A stretch of DNA of 63,955 bases from Planctomycetes bacterium GWF2_41_51 (GTDB lineage Bacteria; Planctomycetota; Phycisphaerae; Sedimentisphaerales; UBA12454), in NCBI GenBank assembly GCA_001825665.1, contig MHXZ01000084.1, positions 1 through 63,955 on the forward strand, read 5' to 3'. This document shows positions 38,554 through 47,437 of this stretch, one piece after another (positions within the stretch are counted from its first letter, which is position 1; the number at the start of each line of letters is the position of its first letter). The notes under the pieces are model-generated. The model saw only the letters and a list, made by a program, of their open reading frames with translations. It searched no databases and was not told where the DNA came from. Both the position numbers and the translations under genes were made by a program.

Positions 38554-38892
38554 TTATAAATCCCGCTCGCCAATCTTAAATTCGCCGTTTGAATCGCAAG
38601 TTAATTGAATGATTTTGATTACAGCATCGAGGTTGACTGGGCCGTAGATATGCGGAAATTTTTCATCAGTTCCCTGTGAGCTTTCGTAAATTGTGCGTGC
38701 TTTTAATTTTGTCGGGTCGATTTTCAAGAGCACTAAATCTTTTTGACCTTTAAACAGCCAATTCGCAACTCTTTTAATTTGACGATCATCGGAACAATGG
38801 ATATAACCATCTTTATCGTAATCAGCGGGTGTGTATTGACCTTTGTTTATACAAGCCGACCATTCATCATTTTTAGCAATGTGATATATCAC
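38554..38892 (-). CDS. DUF952 domain protein
   Basis: 112-residue protein matching my recollection of DUF952 (MIYHIAKNDEWSACINKGQY, DGYIHCSDDRQIKRVANWLF, FPHIYGPVNLDAVI). Biochemical role unknown; the fold is related to ADP-ribosyl-binding-like small enzymes only by speculation. It touches the last base of the glucosidase gene and is the final gene of an mscL-glucosidase-DUF952 operon. Confidence 0.82.
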   Translation of the reverse strand: MIYHIAKNDEWSACINKGQYTPADYDKDGYIHCSDDRQIKRVANWLFKGQKDLVLLKIDPTKLKARTIYESSQGTDEKFPHIYGPVNLDAVIKIIQLTCDSNGEFKIGERDL

Positions 38893-40244
38893 TATAAATT
38901 TGTTCCATTCGATTTGATAACATCTTTATACCACAGTGCCGAATCTTTCAGCGTTCTTTTCTGCGTCTGGTAATCGACATAAACTAAACCGAAGCGTTTG
39001 CTGTAGCCGTGTGCCCATTCAAAATTATCCATAATCGACCAGTAAAAATATCCTTTGCACGGAACCCCCTCATCGCTTGCCCGTTTATATTCTTTCAGAT
39101 GCCTGCCGACATAATCGATTCTTTGCGGGTCATGAATCTTCCCATCCGAATGCACCCAGTCGCAATTGGCCATTCCGTTTTCAGTAATCACAATCGGCAG
39201 TTTATATCGCTCATAGAAAAATCTCGGCCCCCAGTAAAGCGCCTCCGGCGTAACCTCCCAATCCATCGCGGTCAGCGGATACCCCGGTGTCTGCGGCACA
39301 ACCTCAACTCCCGTTTTCAGCGAAGGCCGAACTTTCCAGCCTCGATAAATATTCAAGCCCACAAAATCCAGCGGTTGAGCGATAGTCTTCATATCCGCGT
39401 CATCGAATTTCGGCATTTCATTTTCAAACCTCTTCAAGCCATCTTTCGGATATTTGCCCAGCAGCATCGGGTCTGCAAACCATGGATTATTCATTGTGCT
39501 GTTATCATAAACCGAAAACGTTCCTTTGCGTGCCAGTTCAATATTGATAAAATTATTTTTTTCAGGGATAGCGATAAGAGCGACTAAAGCCGTACCGATT
39601 GACGGTTTGCTTTTCGCGTTTGCTCGTATGACCTGCACCGCTTTTCCATGAGCAAGCAGGCAGTTATGCGCCGTCGTCAGCACATCAGGCAATTCAAGTT
39701 TCAGCCCCGGCGCATGTTCTCCTCTCCGATGTCCCAAATCAATAAAACACTGCGGCTCGTTGAGCGGCATCCATTTTGTGACTCTGTTTGAAAGTCTGTC
39801 GACGATGATTTTTGTATATTCCGCGAACCAGTCGCTGCTCTGGCGATTGAGCCAGCCGCCTTTATCAAAAAGCGTCTGCGGATAATCCCAGTGAAAAAGC
39901 GTAACCCAAGGCTCAATTTTATGCTCGAGCAGACAATCAATCAGCCTGTCATAAAACTCAAGCCCTTTTTCATTTACTTTGCCGATTCCCTCCGGCAGAA
40001 CTCTCGGCCACGATATCGAAAGCCGATACGCTTTAAGTCCCAGCTCCGCCATTATTTTGACATCTTCTTCAAACCTGTGATAATGGTCGCAGGCGACATC
40101 GCCGGTATTTCCGCTGTAAACTTTTCCCGGTTGTTTGCAGAACGTATCCCAAACGGACAAGCCTTTTCCGTCTTCCGCAAATGCGCCTTCAACCTGATAA
40201 CTTGCCGCCGCCGCTCCCCATACGAAATCATTTTCAAATGTCAT
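38892..40244 (-). CDS. bglA: beta-glucosidase, glycoside hydrolase family 1
   Basis: Family GH1 beta-glycosidase of 450 residues, full length. N-terminal FVWGAAAASYQVEGAFAEDG is characteristic, the acid/base Glu is in PLNEPQCF (about 166) and the nucleophile Glu in IVITENGMANCD (about 352). WSIMDNFEWAHGYSKRFGLVYVDY closes the barrel. There is no signal peptide, so it is probably cytoplasmic, acting on imported cellobiose-type sugars. It overlaps the mscL stop by 4 bases. Confidence 0.95.
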   Translation of the reverse strand: MTFENDFVWGAAAASYQVEGAFAEDGKGLSVWDTFCKQPGKVYSGNTGDVACDHYHRFEEDVKIMAELGLKAYRLSISWPRVLPEGIGKVNEKGLEFYDRLIDCLLEHKIEPWVTLFHWDYPQTLFDKGGWLNRQSSDWFAEYTKIIVDRLSNRVTKWMPLNEPQCFIDLGHRRGEHAPGLKLELPDVLTTAHNCLLAHGKAVQVIRANAKSKPSIGTALVALIAIPEKNNFINIELARKGTFSVYDNSTMNNPWFADPMLLGKYPKDGLKRFENEMPKFDDADMKTIAQPLDFVGLNIYRGWKVRPSLKTGVEVVPQTPGYPLTAMDWEVTPEALYWGPRFFYERYKLPIVITENGMANCDWVHSDGKIHDPQRIDYVGRHLKEYKRASDEGVPCKGYFYWSIMDNFEWAHGYSKRFGLVYVDYQTQKRTLKDSALWYKDVIKSNGTNL

Positions 40245-40603
40245 TTTTTTGCTTCTTGTACAACTACAACTCGTGCCCTAATAATTTTATTCATCAGTTT
40301 CACAACAATGAACATCGTAAACGCTACGATGAAAAAATCTATGAGTGTATTAACAAACAGTCCGTAACGCAGTGCAACCGCAGGCACAGCTTCGCCCGTT
40401 GCTTTGGTAGAGGCTTCTTTTAATACGATCTGCAAATTCTTAAAATCGACTCCGCCAAGAACATACCCAATCGGCGGCATTATCACATCGTTCACCAGCG
40501 AATTGACAACCTTGTTAAACGACGTACCGATAACGATGGCAACAGCCATGTCGATTGCATTGCCTTTGATTGCGAACTGTTTAAATTCATTCCAGATTTT
40601 CAT
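40241..40603 (-). CDS. mscL: large-conductance mechanosensitive channel
   Basis: MscL, 120 residues, inner membrane. It opens under extreme membrane tension to release solutes. The N-terminal helix and TM1 pattern EFKQFAIKGNAIDMAVAIVIG are canonical. The periplasmic loop is short, and TM2 is LRYGLFVNTLIDFFIVAFTMFIVVK. It heads an operon with the GH1 glucosidase and DUF952 gene and is divergent from carB. Confidence 0.95.
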   Translation of the reverse strand: MKIWNEFKQFAIKGNAIDMAVAIVIGTSFNKVVNSLVNDVIMPPIGYVLGGVDFKNLQIVLKEASTKATGEAVPAVALRYGLFVNTLIDFFIVAFTMFIVVKLMNKIIRARVVVVQEAKK

Positions 40604-40696
40604 ATTAAGAATCTTATTTCATACATTAAAGAATGCAATATAAAATTTTAGCGTTACTTATAACATCTTATTTTTTCATTTTTTGCTTTTACAAGT

Positions 40697-40749
40697 AACA
40701 AAAATGTATATAATTTCCACAAATTTGTTCACGTACGCACAAAAATGTA
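40697..40749 (+). promoter_or_regulatory. three helically phased TACA-N4-TGTA-like dyads at the carB promoter
   Basis: AACAAAAATGTA (40697-40708), CACAAATTTGTT (40718-40729) and CACAAAAATGTA (40738-40749), start spacings 21 and 20 bases (two helical turns). A TATAAT box at 40709-40714 falls between the first two. The carB ATG is 18 bases after the last site. No sigma-54 promoter is visible. The arrangement suggests repression or promoter-proximal control, in contrast to the distant sites of the nitrogen island. Confidence 0.58.
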
Positions 40750-40767
40750 TTTTTCATGGAGGATCGA

Positions 40768-43700
40768 ATGCCTGGAAGAAAAGACATAAATAAAGTAATG
40801 ATAATAGGTTCGGGTCCGATTGTAATCGGACAGGCCTGTGAATTTGACTATTCAGGCACACAAGCCTGCAAAGCCCTGCGGAAGCTCGGCTACAAAATCG
40901 TTCTTGCAAATTCCAATCCCGCCACGATTATGACCGACCCCGGCATGGCGGATATTACATACATTGAACCTCTGACTCTTGAGGCAATGACCGAAATCAT
41001 TAAAAAAGAGCGTCCCGATGCTCTGCTTCCAAATCTCGGCGGCCAAAGTGCCCTCAATCTTGTTTCAGAATTGAGCAAAGCAGGCGTTCTCGAAAAATAC
41101 AGCGTCAAAGTCATAGGCGTTAACGTCGATGCCATCGAAAGAGGCGAAGACAGAATTGAATTTAAGAATACAATGAGCAAACTCGGCATCGATATGCCCA
41201 AAAGCGCTCCAGCTTACACCGTCGAAGAAGCCGAAAAAATCGCCGACCATCTTGGCTATCCGGTTGTCGTTCGACCCGCATATACTATGGGCGGAACCGG
41301 TGGAGGCCTTGTTTATAATATTGAAGAGCTTAGGCTCGTCGCCGCTCGCGGTATTGCCGCAAGTCTCGTCGGCCAGATCCTGATCGAAGAATCGGTTCTC
41401 GGCTGGGAAGAGCTGGAACTCGAAGTCGTCCGCGATTCCAAAAACCAGATGATTACTGTTTGCTTCATCGAAAACGTCGATGCGATGGGCGTCCACACCG
41501 GCGATTCATACTGCACCGCGCCGATGCTGACAATCGATAAAAAACTTCAGGAAAAACTACAAAAATATTCTTACGATATCGTCGAAGCCATTCAGGTCAT
41601 CGGCGGAACGAACGTCCAGTTCGCCCACGACCCCAAAACAGGCAGGGTGGTCATTATCGAAATCAATCCCCGTACAAGCCGTTCAAGCGCTCTTGCCTCA
41701 AAGGCGACCGGTTTCCCAATTGCACTTGTTTCTGCGATGCTTGCCGGCGGTCTAACTCTCGATGAAATTCCATATTGGCGAGGCGGAACTCTCGACAAAT
41801 ACACTCCATGGGGAGATTACGTGGTCGTAAAATTCGCTCGCTGGGGCTTTGAAAAATTCAAAGGTGTCCAGGATAAACTCGGCACGCAGATGCGCGCTGT
41901 CGGCGAAGTTATGAGCATCGGCAAAAATTATAAAGAAGCCCTTCAAAAAGCCATTCGTTCTCTCGAAAACGGCAGACATGGGCTGGGTTTCGCGAAAGAT
42001 TTCAACAAAAAATCTCTGCCGGAACTTATGGATATGCTCAGAGAGCCTACCAGCGAACGCCAGTTCATTTTATACGAAGCGCTGCGTAAAGGTGCCGACA
42101 TACAGGAGCTTTACCAAAAAACATATATCAAGCCGTATTTCCTTACCCAGATGAAAGAGCTTGTCGAACTCGAAGAAGAAATTCTTAAATATAAAGGTAA
42201 ACAAATTCCCGACAACCTGCTCGAAAAGGCAAAGAAAGACGGCTTTGCCGATAAATATCTCGCGAAGATTCTCGGCATCAACGAAGACAAAATCAGAAAG
42301 CAGCGTACATCTATCGGCGTCGTCGAAGGCTGGCACGCAGTTCCAGTCAGCGGTGTCGAAAACGCGGCTTATTATTATTCCAGCTACAACGCGAAAGATA
42401 CTGTTTCCGTCAGCACCAACAATAAAAAAATTATGGTGCTCGGCGGCGGCCCAAACAGAATCGGCCAAGGCATTGAGTTCGATTACTGCTGTGTCCACGC
42501 GGCCTTTGCTCTTCGTGAAGAAGGCTATGAAACCATAATGGTCAACTGCAATCCCGAAACTGTATCAACTGATTACGATACCTCGGACAAATTGTACTTC
42601 GAGCCGTTGACCGTCGAAGATGTTTTGAGCATCTACGAAAAGGAAAAGCCGCTCGGCATCATCTGCCAGTTCGGCGGACAAACTCCTTTGAATATCGCCG
42701 CAGAATTGGAAAAAGCGGGTGTTAAAATCCTCGGCACAAGCGTCGAAGCAATCGACCTTGCCGAAGACCGCGACAGGTTCCGCGAAAAAATGGAAAGCCT
42801 GAATATCCCAATGCCTAAATCCGCAATGGTTAGTACATTTGAAGAAGCGTTGAAAGCAGCGAAAGATATTGGTTATCCGTTAATGATTCGCCCTTCGTAT
42901 GTTTTGGGCGGTCGCGGCATGGAAGTCATACACGATGACGAAATGCTCAAAAAATATGTCGATGCCGCCGTTGGCGTTACACCTGAAAGACCGTTGCTCA
43001 TTGACAAATTCCTCAGCAACGCTATCGAGTGCGAAGCCGATGCTCTTGCCGATGGCACAAACGCGTTTGTTCCTGCTGTTATGGAACACATCGAACTTGC
43101 AGGTATTCACAGCGGCGATTCAGCCTGCGTCATTCCGCCGATCAGTATTCCGCAAAAACATCTCGATACCATTTACGATTACACTCGAAAGATTGCGATA
43201 AAATTGAACGTTGTCGGCCTGATGAATATGCAGTATGCCATTGCCGATGATATGGTTTATGTCCTCGAAGCAAATCCACGCGCATCGAGAACTGTTCCGC
43301 TTGTCTCAAAAGTCTGCGGGATCCAGATGGCAAGACTCGCCACACAGTTAATGCTCGGCAGTAAAATCAGCGATATGGATCTCAAACCCAAAAAATTCCC
43401 GCACTTCGGCGTAAAGGAATCGGTCTTCCCGTTCAATATGTTCCCGGAAGTTGACCCCATCCTCGGCCCTGAAATGCGTTCCACAGGCGAAGTTCTCGGA
43501 ATGGCTGATTCTTTCGGACTGGCTTTCTACAAATCGCAGGATGCCGCAAAGCAGACTCTTCCTATCAAAGGAACTGTTTTGATTACCGTCAATGATGCTG
43601 ATAAAAAAGCCGTCGTTGACGTCGCGAAAAGATTTTCAAAATTAGGTTTCAAAATTATTTCCACTTCAGGAACATACAAATATCTTTTGGAAAATGGAAT

Positions 43701-43971
43701 TAAAGCCGAATCGGTTTTCAAAATGCAGGAAGGCAGACCGAATATTATAGATGCGATAAAGAATCGTGATATTCAGCTTTTGATAAATACTCCTGCCGGC
43801 AAAACCAGTCAGTACGATGATTCTTATATCCGCAAGTCAGCGATAAAATATAAGATTCCATATATTACAACGATTGCCGCCGCAGTCGCCGCCGCTAAAG
43901 GCGTCGAAGCGATCCAAAAAGGCAAAGGCGCTGTAAAATCCTTGCAGGAATACCACGCCGACATCAAATAA
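40768..43971 (+). CDS. carB: carbamoyl-phosphate synthase large subunit
   Basis: CarB, 1067 residues, makes carbamoyl phosphate from glutamine-derived ammonia, bicarbonate and two ATP for pyrimidine and arginine synthesis. Two homologous ATP-grasp halves are visible: IIGSGPIVIGQACEFDYSG near the start and VLGGGPNRIGQGIEFDYC at about 556. They are followed by an MGS-like allosteric domain at the C-terminus (FKIISTSGTYKYLLENGI). The start is set at 40768 because GGAGG at 40758-40762 is its Shine-Dalgarno and MPGRKDINKV aligns with other CarB N-termini. The in-frame ATG at 40756 would include that site in the coding region. carA is not in the window. Confidence 0.97.
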   Translation: MPGRKDINKVMIIGSGPIVIGQACEFDYSGTQACKALRKLGYKIVLANSNPATIMTDPGMADITYIEPLTLEAMTEIIKKERPDALLPNLGGQSALNLVSELSKAGVLEKYSVKVIGVNVDAIERGEDRIEFKNTMSKLGIDMPKSAPAYTVEEAEKIADHLGYPVVVRPAYTMGGTGGGLVYNIEELRLVAARGIAASLVGQILIEESVLGWEELELEVVRDSKNQMITVCFIENVDAMGVHTGDSYCTAPMLTIDKKLQEKLQKYSYDIVEAIQVIGGTNVQFAHDPKTGRVVIIEINPRTSRSSALASKATGFPIALVSAMLAGGLTLDEIPYWRGGTLDKYTPWGDYVVVKFARWGFEKFKGVQDKLGTQMRAVGEVMSIGKNYKEALQKAIRSLENGRHGLGFAKDFNKKSLPELMDMLREPTSERQFILYEALRKGADIQELYQKTYIKPYFLTQMKELVELEEEILKYKGKQIPDNLLEKAKKDGFADKYLAKILGINEDKIRKQRTSIGVVEGWHAVPVSGVENAAYYYSSYNAKDTVSVSTNNKKIMVLGGGPNRIGQGIEFDYCCVHAAFALREEGYETIMVNCNPETVSTDYDTSDKLYFEPLTVEDVLSIYEKEKPLGIICQFGGQTPLNIAAELEKAGVKILGTSVEAIDLAEDRDRFREKMESLNIPMPKSAMVSTFEEALKAAKDIGYPLMIRPSYVLGGRGMEVIHDDEMLKKYVDAAVGVTPERPLLIDKFLSNAIECEADALADGTNAFVPAVMEHIELAGIHSGDSACVIPPISIPQKHLDTIYDYTRKIAIKLNVVGLMNMQYAIADDMVYVLEANPRASRTVPLVSKVCGIQMARLATQLMLGSKISDMDLKPKKFPHFGVKESVFPFNMFPEVDPILGPEMRSTGEVLGMADSFGLAFYKSQDAAKQTLPIKGTVLITVNDADKKAVVDVAKRFSKLGFKIISTSGTYKYLLENGIKAESVFKMQEGRPNIIDAIKNRDIQLLINTPAGKTSQYDDSYIRKSAIKYKIPYITTIAAAVAAAKGVEAIQKGKGAVKSLQEYHADIK

Positions 43972-44000
43972 TCTCTAACGGCAAAAATACCGAAAAAAAT

Positions 44001-44028
44001 AACCCCGTCATTATCTCATGGCGGGGTT
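44001..44028. terminator. bidirectional terminator carB / membrane protein
   Basis: AACCCCG and CGGGGTT with inner CAT/ATG pairing, flanked by A-rich sequence left and TTTTTCTTT right. It serves the two convergent genes. Confidence 0.88.
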
Positions 44029-44036
44029 TTTCTTTG

Positions 44037-44444
44037 CTAGAAACTTCCAATTGGTCTTCGAAGATAGAAAAATCCCAGCCAGCAGAATAACACGCCGATG
44101 ATTATCGCAACCGCCGCCCAGATATTCAGGAATTTTACGTTTCTGATAAAATAGCGGCTCACCTGCGTTGCAGCCTTTGGCGCAGCCAGAAGAAATATGC
44201 CTTTTATTAATGCTATCCATCCGAGAATAGTAATCAGCACCGGCCAGTCTTTCACCCAGTCATTATGAAATGTAACAAGCAGATAACCAATCGTCAGCGC
44301 AGTTAGCCCCCCAAGATAATACGCCGCCGCATCATCCATAAAACTCGCAACCATTTTCGAATAAAAATCGCGGCCTGTAATTATGCCTATTCCCACAGTA
44401 AGATAAATTATTCCTGCCAGTTGAAAAATCTGTGCATCTGTCAT
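44037..44444 (-). CDS. hypothetical membrane protein
   Basis: 135 residues, four hydrophobic segments (IFQLAGIIYLTVGIGIITG, YYLGGLTALTIGYLLVTF, WPVLITILGWIALIKGIFLLAA and IWAAVAIIIGVLFCWLGFFYL). I recognise no family. It is monocistronic and faces the carB terminator. It is conserved-looking in composition, but no function can be given. Confidence 0.72.
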   Translation of the reverse strand: MTDAQIFQLAGIIYLTVGIGIITGRDFYSKMVASFMDDAAAYYLGGLTALTIGYLLVTFHNDWVKDWPVLITILGWIALIKGIFLLAAPKAATQVSRYFIRNVKFLNIWAAVAIIIGVLFCWLGFFYLRRPIGSF

Positions 44445-44633
44445 TTTCTAATCTCCTAATATCGAACATTAAAACGTATATTCTATATCATTCAATTCTA
44501 TTTTTACACAAGTAATTTCCCCTTAGTTATGCAGTATTTTACCTATAGTGTTCCGCCGCAAAACTCCGTATTTATGCAAGAACCGAAACGTGTGTGATTT
44601 GAATGTTGAAGAGTATTTGGAAAGGAAAATGTA

Positions 44634-45845
44634 ATGAAAAAAATAACTATGTTTTTTTCGATTATGACGTTATTGGCAGGCTTTGCCATTGCTATGTCAA
44701 ACGGCGGACCAAATGACCGCGACCAAACGGATAATGCCTCTCGAGGCATCGAAGGTGAAAACCCGAGTATGGAGCCGAACATTCCCGGCATGAATAATGG
44801 GGAACGGCCGCGTCAGCCTGATTTTAGAGATAGAAATCAGCCGGGTATGGATGACGAACAGATTTTCGGATATGAGCCGGACACAGATGCCAACCAGCCG
44901 CAAACATTGGAAGATAGAAACCAGCCGGATATGAACGACAACCAGATTTTCGGCTATGAGCCGGATACAGATGCTAACCAGCCTCGAACGCTTGACGATA
45001 TGAATCAGCCTGATTTTGGCGACCCCAATCGCGGCTTCGGTCAGGATACGAACCAGCCGGGCTTGACACAGGCTGGTACCGATGATACTACTAATCCCAC
45101 AATTCCCGGCAGGGCAGACCCGCGCGACCGGGTTATGCCCGGAAGAGAATCTCCAGATTATCCCGGCGGAGCACCAAGAACACCTTCAGATGCGCCCTCC
45201 TCACCTGATGGCACTAACAGAGGTATTGAAAATAATGGAACCGGAACCGGCGAGCCGGGAAGAGAATCTCCGGAAAGCCCGGGAGGCGCTCCCAGAGTTC
45301 CTGCTGATGCACCCGGCACAAATGGCGCCGAAAGGGGCATTGACCGCAGCAGAACAGGCACCGGCACCGGCGCAACTGGCGACACAGGTACTGGTACGGA
45401 TACAGAAACCGGAACAGAACGAGGTCTTGACCGTGGAACCGGAACCGGCACTCAAAGGGATTTGGATCGTGGAACCGGTGATAGAGGCACTGGAATAGAC
45501 CGTGGAACTGATAACGGCACCGGAACAGACAGAGGTACCGAAATAGATAGAGGCACAGGAATAGATAGAGGTACAGACAACGGCACCGGAATAGACCAAG
45601 GCACTGGTACTGGAACCGATACCGGAACCGGAGATACAGGTACCGGCAGTTCTGGAACAGGCGATACCGGAACAGGTACTGGAACTGGTGGTTCTGGCAC
45701 AGGAACCGGAACTGGCAGTGGTACTGGCGGAACTGGAACAGGTGGTACTGGCACGGGAACCGGAACCGGTGGTGGGACTGGTGGTGGTTCAGGCGGCGGT
45801 TCCGGAGGCGGAGCAGGTGGTGGCGGAGGGGGCGGAGGTATTTAA
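44634..45845 (+). CDS. exported repetitive Gly/Thr-rich protein
   Basis: 403-residue secreted protein with signal peptide (ITMFFSIMTLLAGFAIAM). A region of imperfect tandem repeats follows: two copies of a unit with QIFGYEPDTDANQP at about 80-120, and two copies with GRESP...PGGAP at about 165-225. The C-terminal half is dominated by Gly-Thr-Gly and Asp-Arg-Gly-Thr runs, ending in a polyglycine tail. Acidic Asp-rich segments could bind calcium. A good Shine-Dalgarno (GGAAAGGAA) and a strong downstream terminator support it. The repeats would be prone to length change by slippage. It is likely extracellular or periplasmic. Confidence 0.78.
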   Translation: MKKITMFFSIMTLLAGFAIAMSNGGPNDRDQTDNASRGIEGENPSMEPNIPGMNNGERPRQPDFRDRNQPGMDDEQIFGYEPDTDANQPQTLEDRNQPDMNDNQIFGYEPDTDANQPRTLDDMNQPDFGDPNRGFGQDTNQPGLTQAGTDDTTNPTIPGRADPRDRVMPGRESPDYPGGAPRTPSDAPSSPDGTNRGIENNGTGTGEPGRESPESPGGAPRVPADAPGTNGAERGIDRSRTGTGTGATGDTGTGTDTETGTERGLDRGTGTGTQRDLDRGTGDRGTGIDRGTDNGTGTDRGTEIDRGTGIDRGTDNGTGIDQGTGTGTDTGTGDTGTGSSGTGDTGTGTGTGGSGTGTGTGSGTGGTGTGGTGTGTGTGGGTGGGSGGGSGGGAGGGGGGGGI

Positions 45846-45863
45846 TTTTAATTCTTTAAAAAC

Positions 45864-45882
45864 CCCCGAAATTGCTTCGGGG
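45864..45882 (+). terminator. rho-independent terminator after Gly/Thr-rich gene
   Basis: CCCCGAA-ATTGC-TTCGGGG stem followed by ATTTTTTATTT. Confidence 0.88.
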
Positions 45883-46036
45883 ATTTTTTATTTAGAAAAT
45901 TGCAATATGGCTTCTGATTAAAACGTCTAATGTAGTAGAAAATTTCTTATAGAAAATGGCCATTATTTGACGAAGTAATCTTATCGTTTAAAAATCGTAA
46001 AAATGTTAAAATAAACAATTTGACAAGGAAAAAACT

Positions 46037-46465
46037 ATGAAAAACATGACTATTTTATTTATCATAGCCGCTTTGGTTGGGTTTACGTTCGTGGACGCCG
46101 CCAAAGCCGCTGACCCTAATATGCCGCAAAGGCCGCAGTTCGACCCGAACGCCATTCGCGGCAGGGTGCTGGTTGAAAAAGACGCTGAGGGAATTGTAAC
46201 ATCGGTCAAAATTGAGAACAGAAGACGCGGAAATTGGGAAGTTGTCCTCGATGAAAAAGGCAAAGAACTCGCCCAAATGGAAAACAAAATCGTCCATGTT
46301 ATCGGCAAAGTAGAAGAGAAAGACGGACAAAAATGGGTAACTGTTGAATCTTTTACAGAAATGAAAAGACCGCAGCGGCCCGGTTTTGACCCAAATCGTC
46401 CCGGCAGACCGCAAAGACCCGGTGGCCGCGGCCCGGGCGGACCTAATGGCGGTCAAGGCGAATAA
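46037..46465 (+). CDS. hypothetical exported Pro/Arg/Gly-rich protein
   Basis: 142 residues: signal peptide (MTILFIIAALVGFTFVDAAKA), a compact beta domain (GRVLVEKDAEGIVTSVKIENRR, GKELAQMENKIVHVIGKVEE) of about 70 residues, and a low-complexity tail with Pro-Arg-Pro-Gly repeats (FDPNRPGRPQRPGGRGPGG). The same FDPN motif opens the domain. Shine-Dalgarno AAGGAA. The small beta domain is reminiscent of OB-like or DUF5666-type periplasmic domains, but I do not assign it. Confidence 0.7.
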   Translation: MKNMTILFIIAALVGFTFVDAAKAADPNMPQRPQFDPNAIRGRVLVEKDAEGIVTSVKIENRRRGNWEVVLDEKGKELAQMENKIVHVIGKVEEKDGQKWVTVESFTEMKRPQRPGFDPNRPGRPQRPGGRGPGGPNGGQGE

Positions 46466-46491
46466 TATTGTATGCCCAAATTAAAGTTTCA

Positions 46492-46517
46492 AAGCCGGTG
46501 GAATTTCCCGCCGGCTT
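46492..46517. terminator. bidirectional terminator
   Basis: AAGCCGG pairs with CCGGCTT around a loop, with TTTTTTATTTTT to the right. It lies between the convergent genes 46037-46465 and 46520-47278. Confidence 0.82.
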
Positions 46518-46519
46518 TT

Positions 46520-47278
46520 TTATTTTTCAACCTTCTGTAATTCTTCGCTTTTATCTTCCGACAAATCAATATCTTTTAAAATATCGTCTTCAGGCAGAAT
46601 CAAAAGCAATTCATTGCAAACATCAATTTCGCATTTGCCCGCATCTAGCTGAAAATCCAGAACGTGCCCGCCGCGCGTAAAATCATTACTTAAAAAATGA
46701 AAATGAAACCCGCTCACATTCACACCCTTAACAAATGGCGGAGACCTGAACCCTACAATCGTCCCGCGAACCTCGTTCATTTCAAACACCGGCTGATTCT
46801 TTGCAACTTCAACCAGCGGCGGATAAGGTTTATTCTGAGCAGGAACACTCCGTGTTTTCATATATTTGAAAGTCCCTGTAATTTTTACAGCAGCGAAAAT
46901 ATTTTGATTAAGAATTTTCTCATTGATGATTGACTCCGCAGTTTTGAAATCAGCCCATTTAATTTCGAATCTCGTATCCGGTTTGAATTTGCACACTGTC
47001 GCAAATGGCGTCTTGACATTCCCGGCAGGGCGATAGACTTTCCCATCTGCTTTAATTTGATAGACTTTTCCATCCAGCACCGCCATTTCGCCGTCGAGCC
47101 TGTCGAACGTCCCGATTCCGAAATCACCAGAACTCAACAATTTGCCGCACTCAATTTGCCCGTCATAAGCCCCCGCAAGCAGCGCATCGATTGTCGAAGT
47201 CTGAGTAATCCTGTCGCTTTGGCTGCATCCGCAGAAAAAAAACAATACCGTAATCAATAATAATTTTTTCACTTTCAC
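46520..47278 (-). CDS. budA: alpha-acetolactate decarboxylase, predicted lipoprotein
   Basis: Acetolactate decarboxylase (BudA/AlsD) of 252 residues, converting acetolactate to acetoin. Family motifs are clear: STIDALLAGAYDGQI (28-42), SGDFGIGTFDRLDGEM (50-65), KTPFATVCKF and VRGTIVGFRSP (170-180). The zinc-binding HFHFLSNDFTRGGH has His192, His194 and His205, the same H-x-H-x10-H spacing as the known enzyme. Unusually, the N-terminus is a lipoprotein signal (LITVLFFFCGC, Cys18), which would place the enzyme outside the cytoplasm, tethered to a membrane. A short acidic tail follows the family core. It is a single-gene unit; acetolactate synthase is not adjacent. Confidence 0.88.
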   Translation of the reverse strand: MKVKKLLLITVLFFFCGCSQSDRITQTSTIDALLAGAYDGQIECGKLLSSGDFGIGTFDRLDGEMAVLDGKVYQIKADGKVYRPAGNVKTPFATVCKFKPDTRFEIKWADFKTAESIINEKILNQNIFAAVKITGTFKYMKTRSVPAQNKPYPPLVEVAKNQPVFEMNEVRGTIVGFRSPPFVKGVNVSGFHFHFLSNDFTRGGHVLDFQLDAGKCEIDVCNELLLILPEDDILKDIDLSEDKSEELQKVEK

Positions 47279-47437
47279 TCCTGAAAAACACGAATTACAG
47301 ATTTTTCAAATTTTAGCAAAGTTGTATGTCCTATTGTTTATAGGACTCTTTTGCTTTAGCTAAATGCATCTGATATTAAGCTAACTGATAATACAACCGA
47401 TAGAATTAGAGAAGAAATCTATTTTAGCAAAGATCGA

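Noticed and set aside
45082-45840. Possible CRISPR or satellite repeat
   Set aside because: The periodic GGAACCGG/GGCAC units stay in one open frame with a signal peptide and encode Gly-Thr-Gly repeats; there are no regular spacers.
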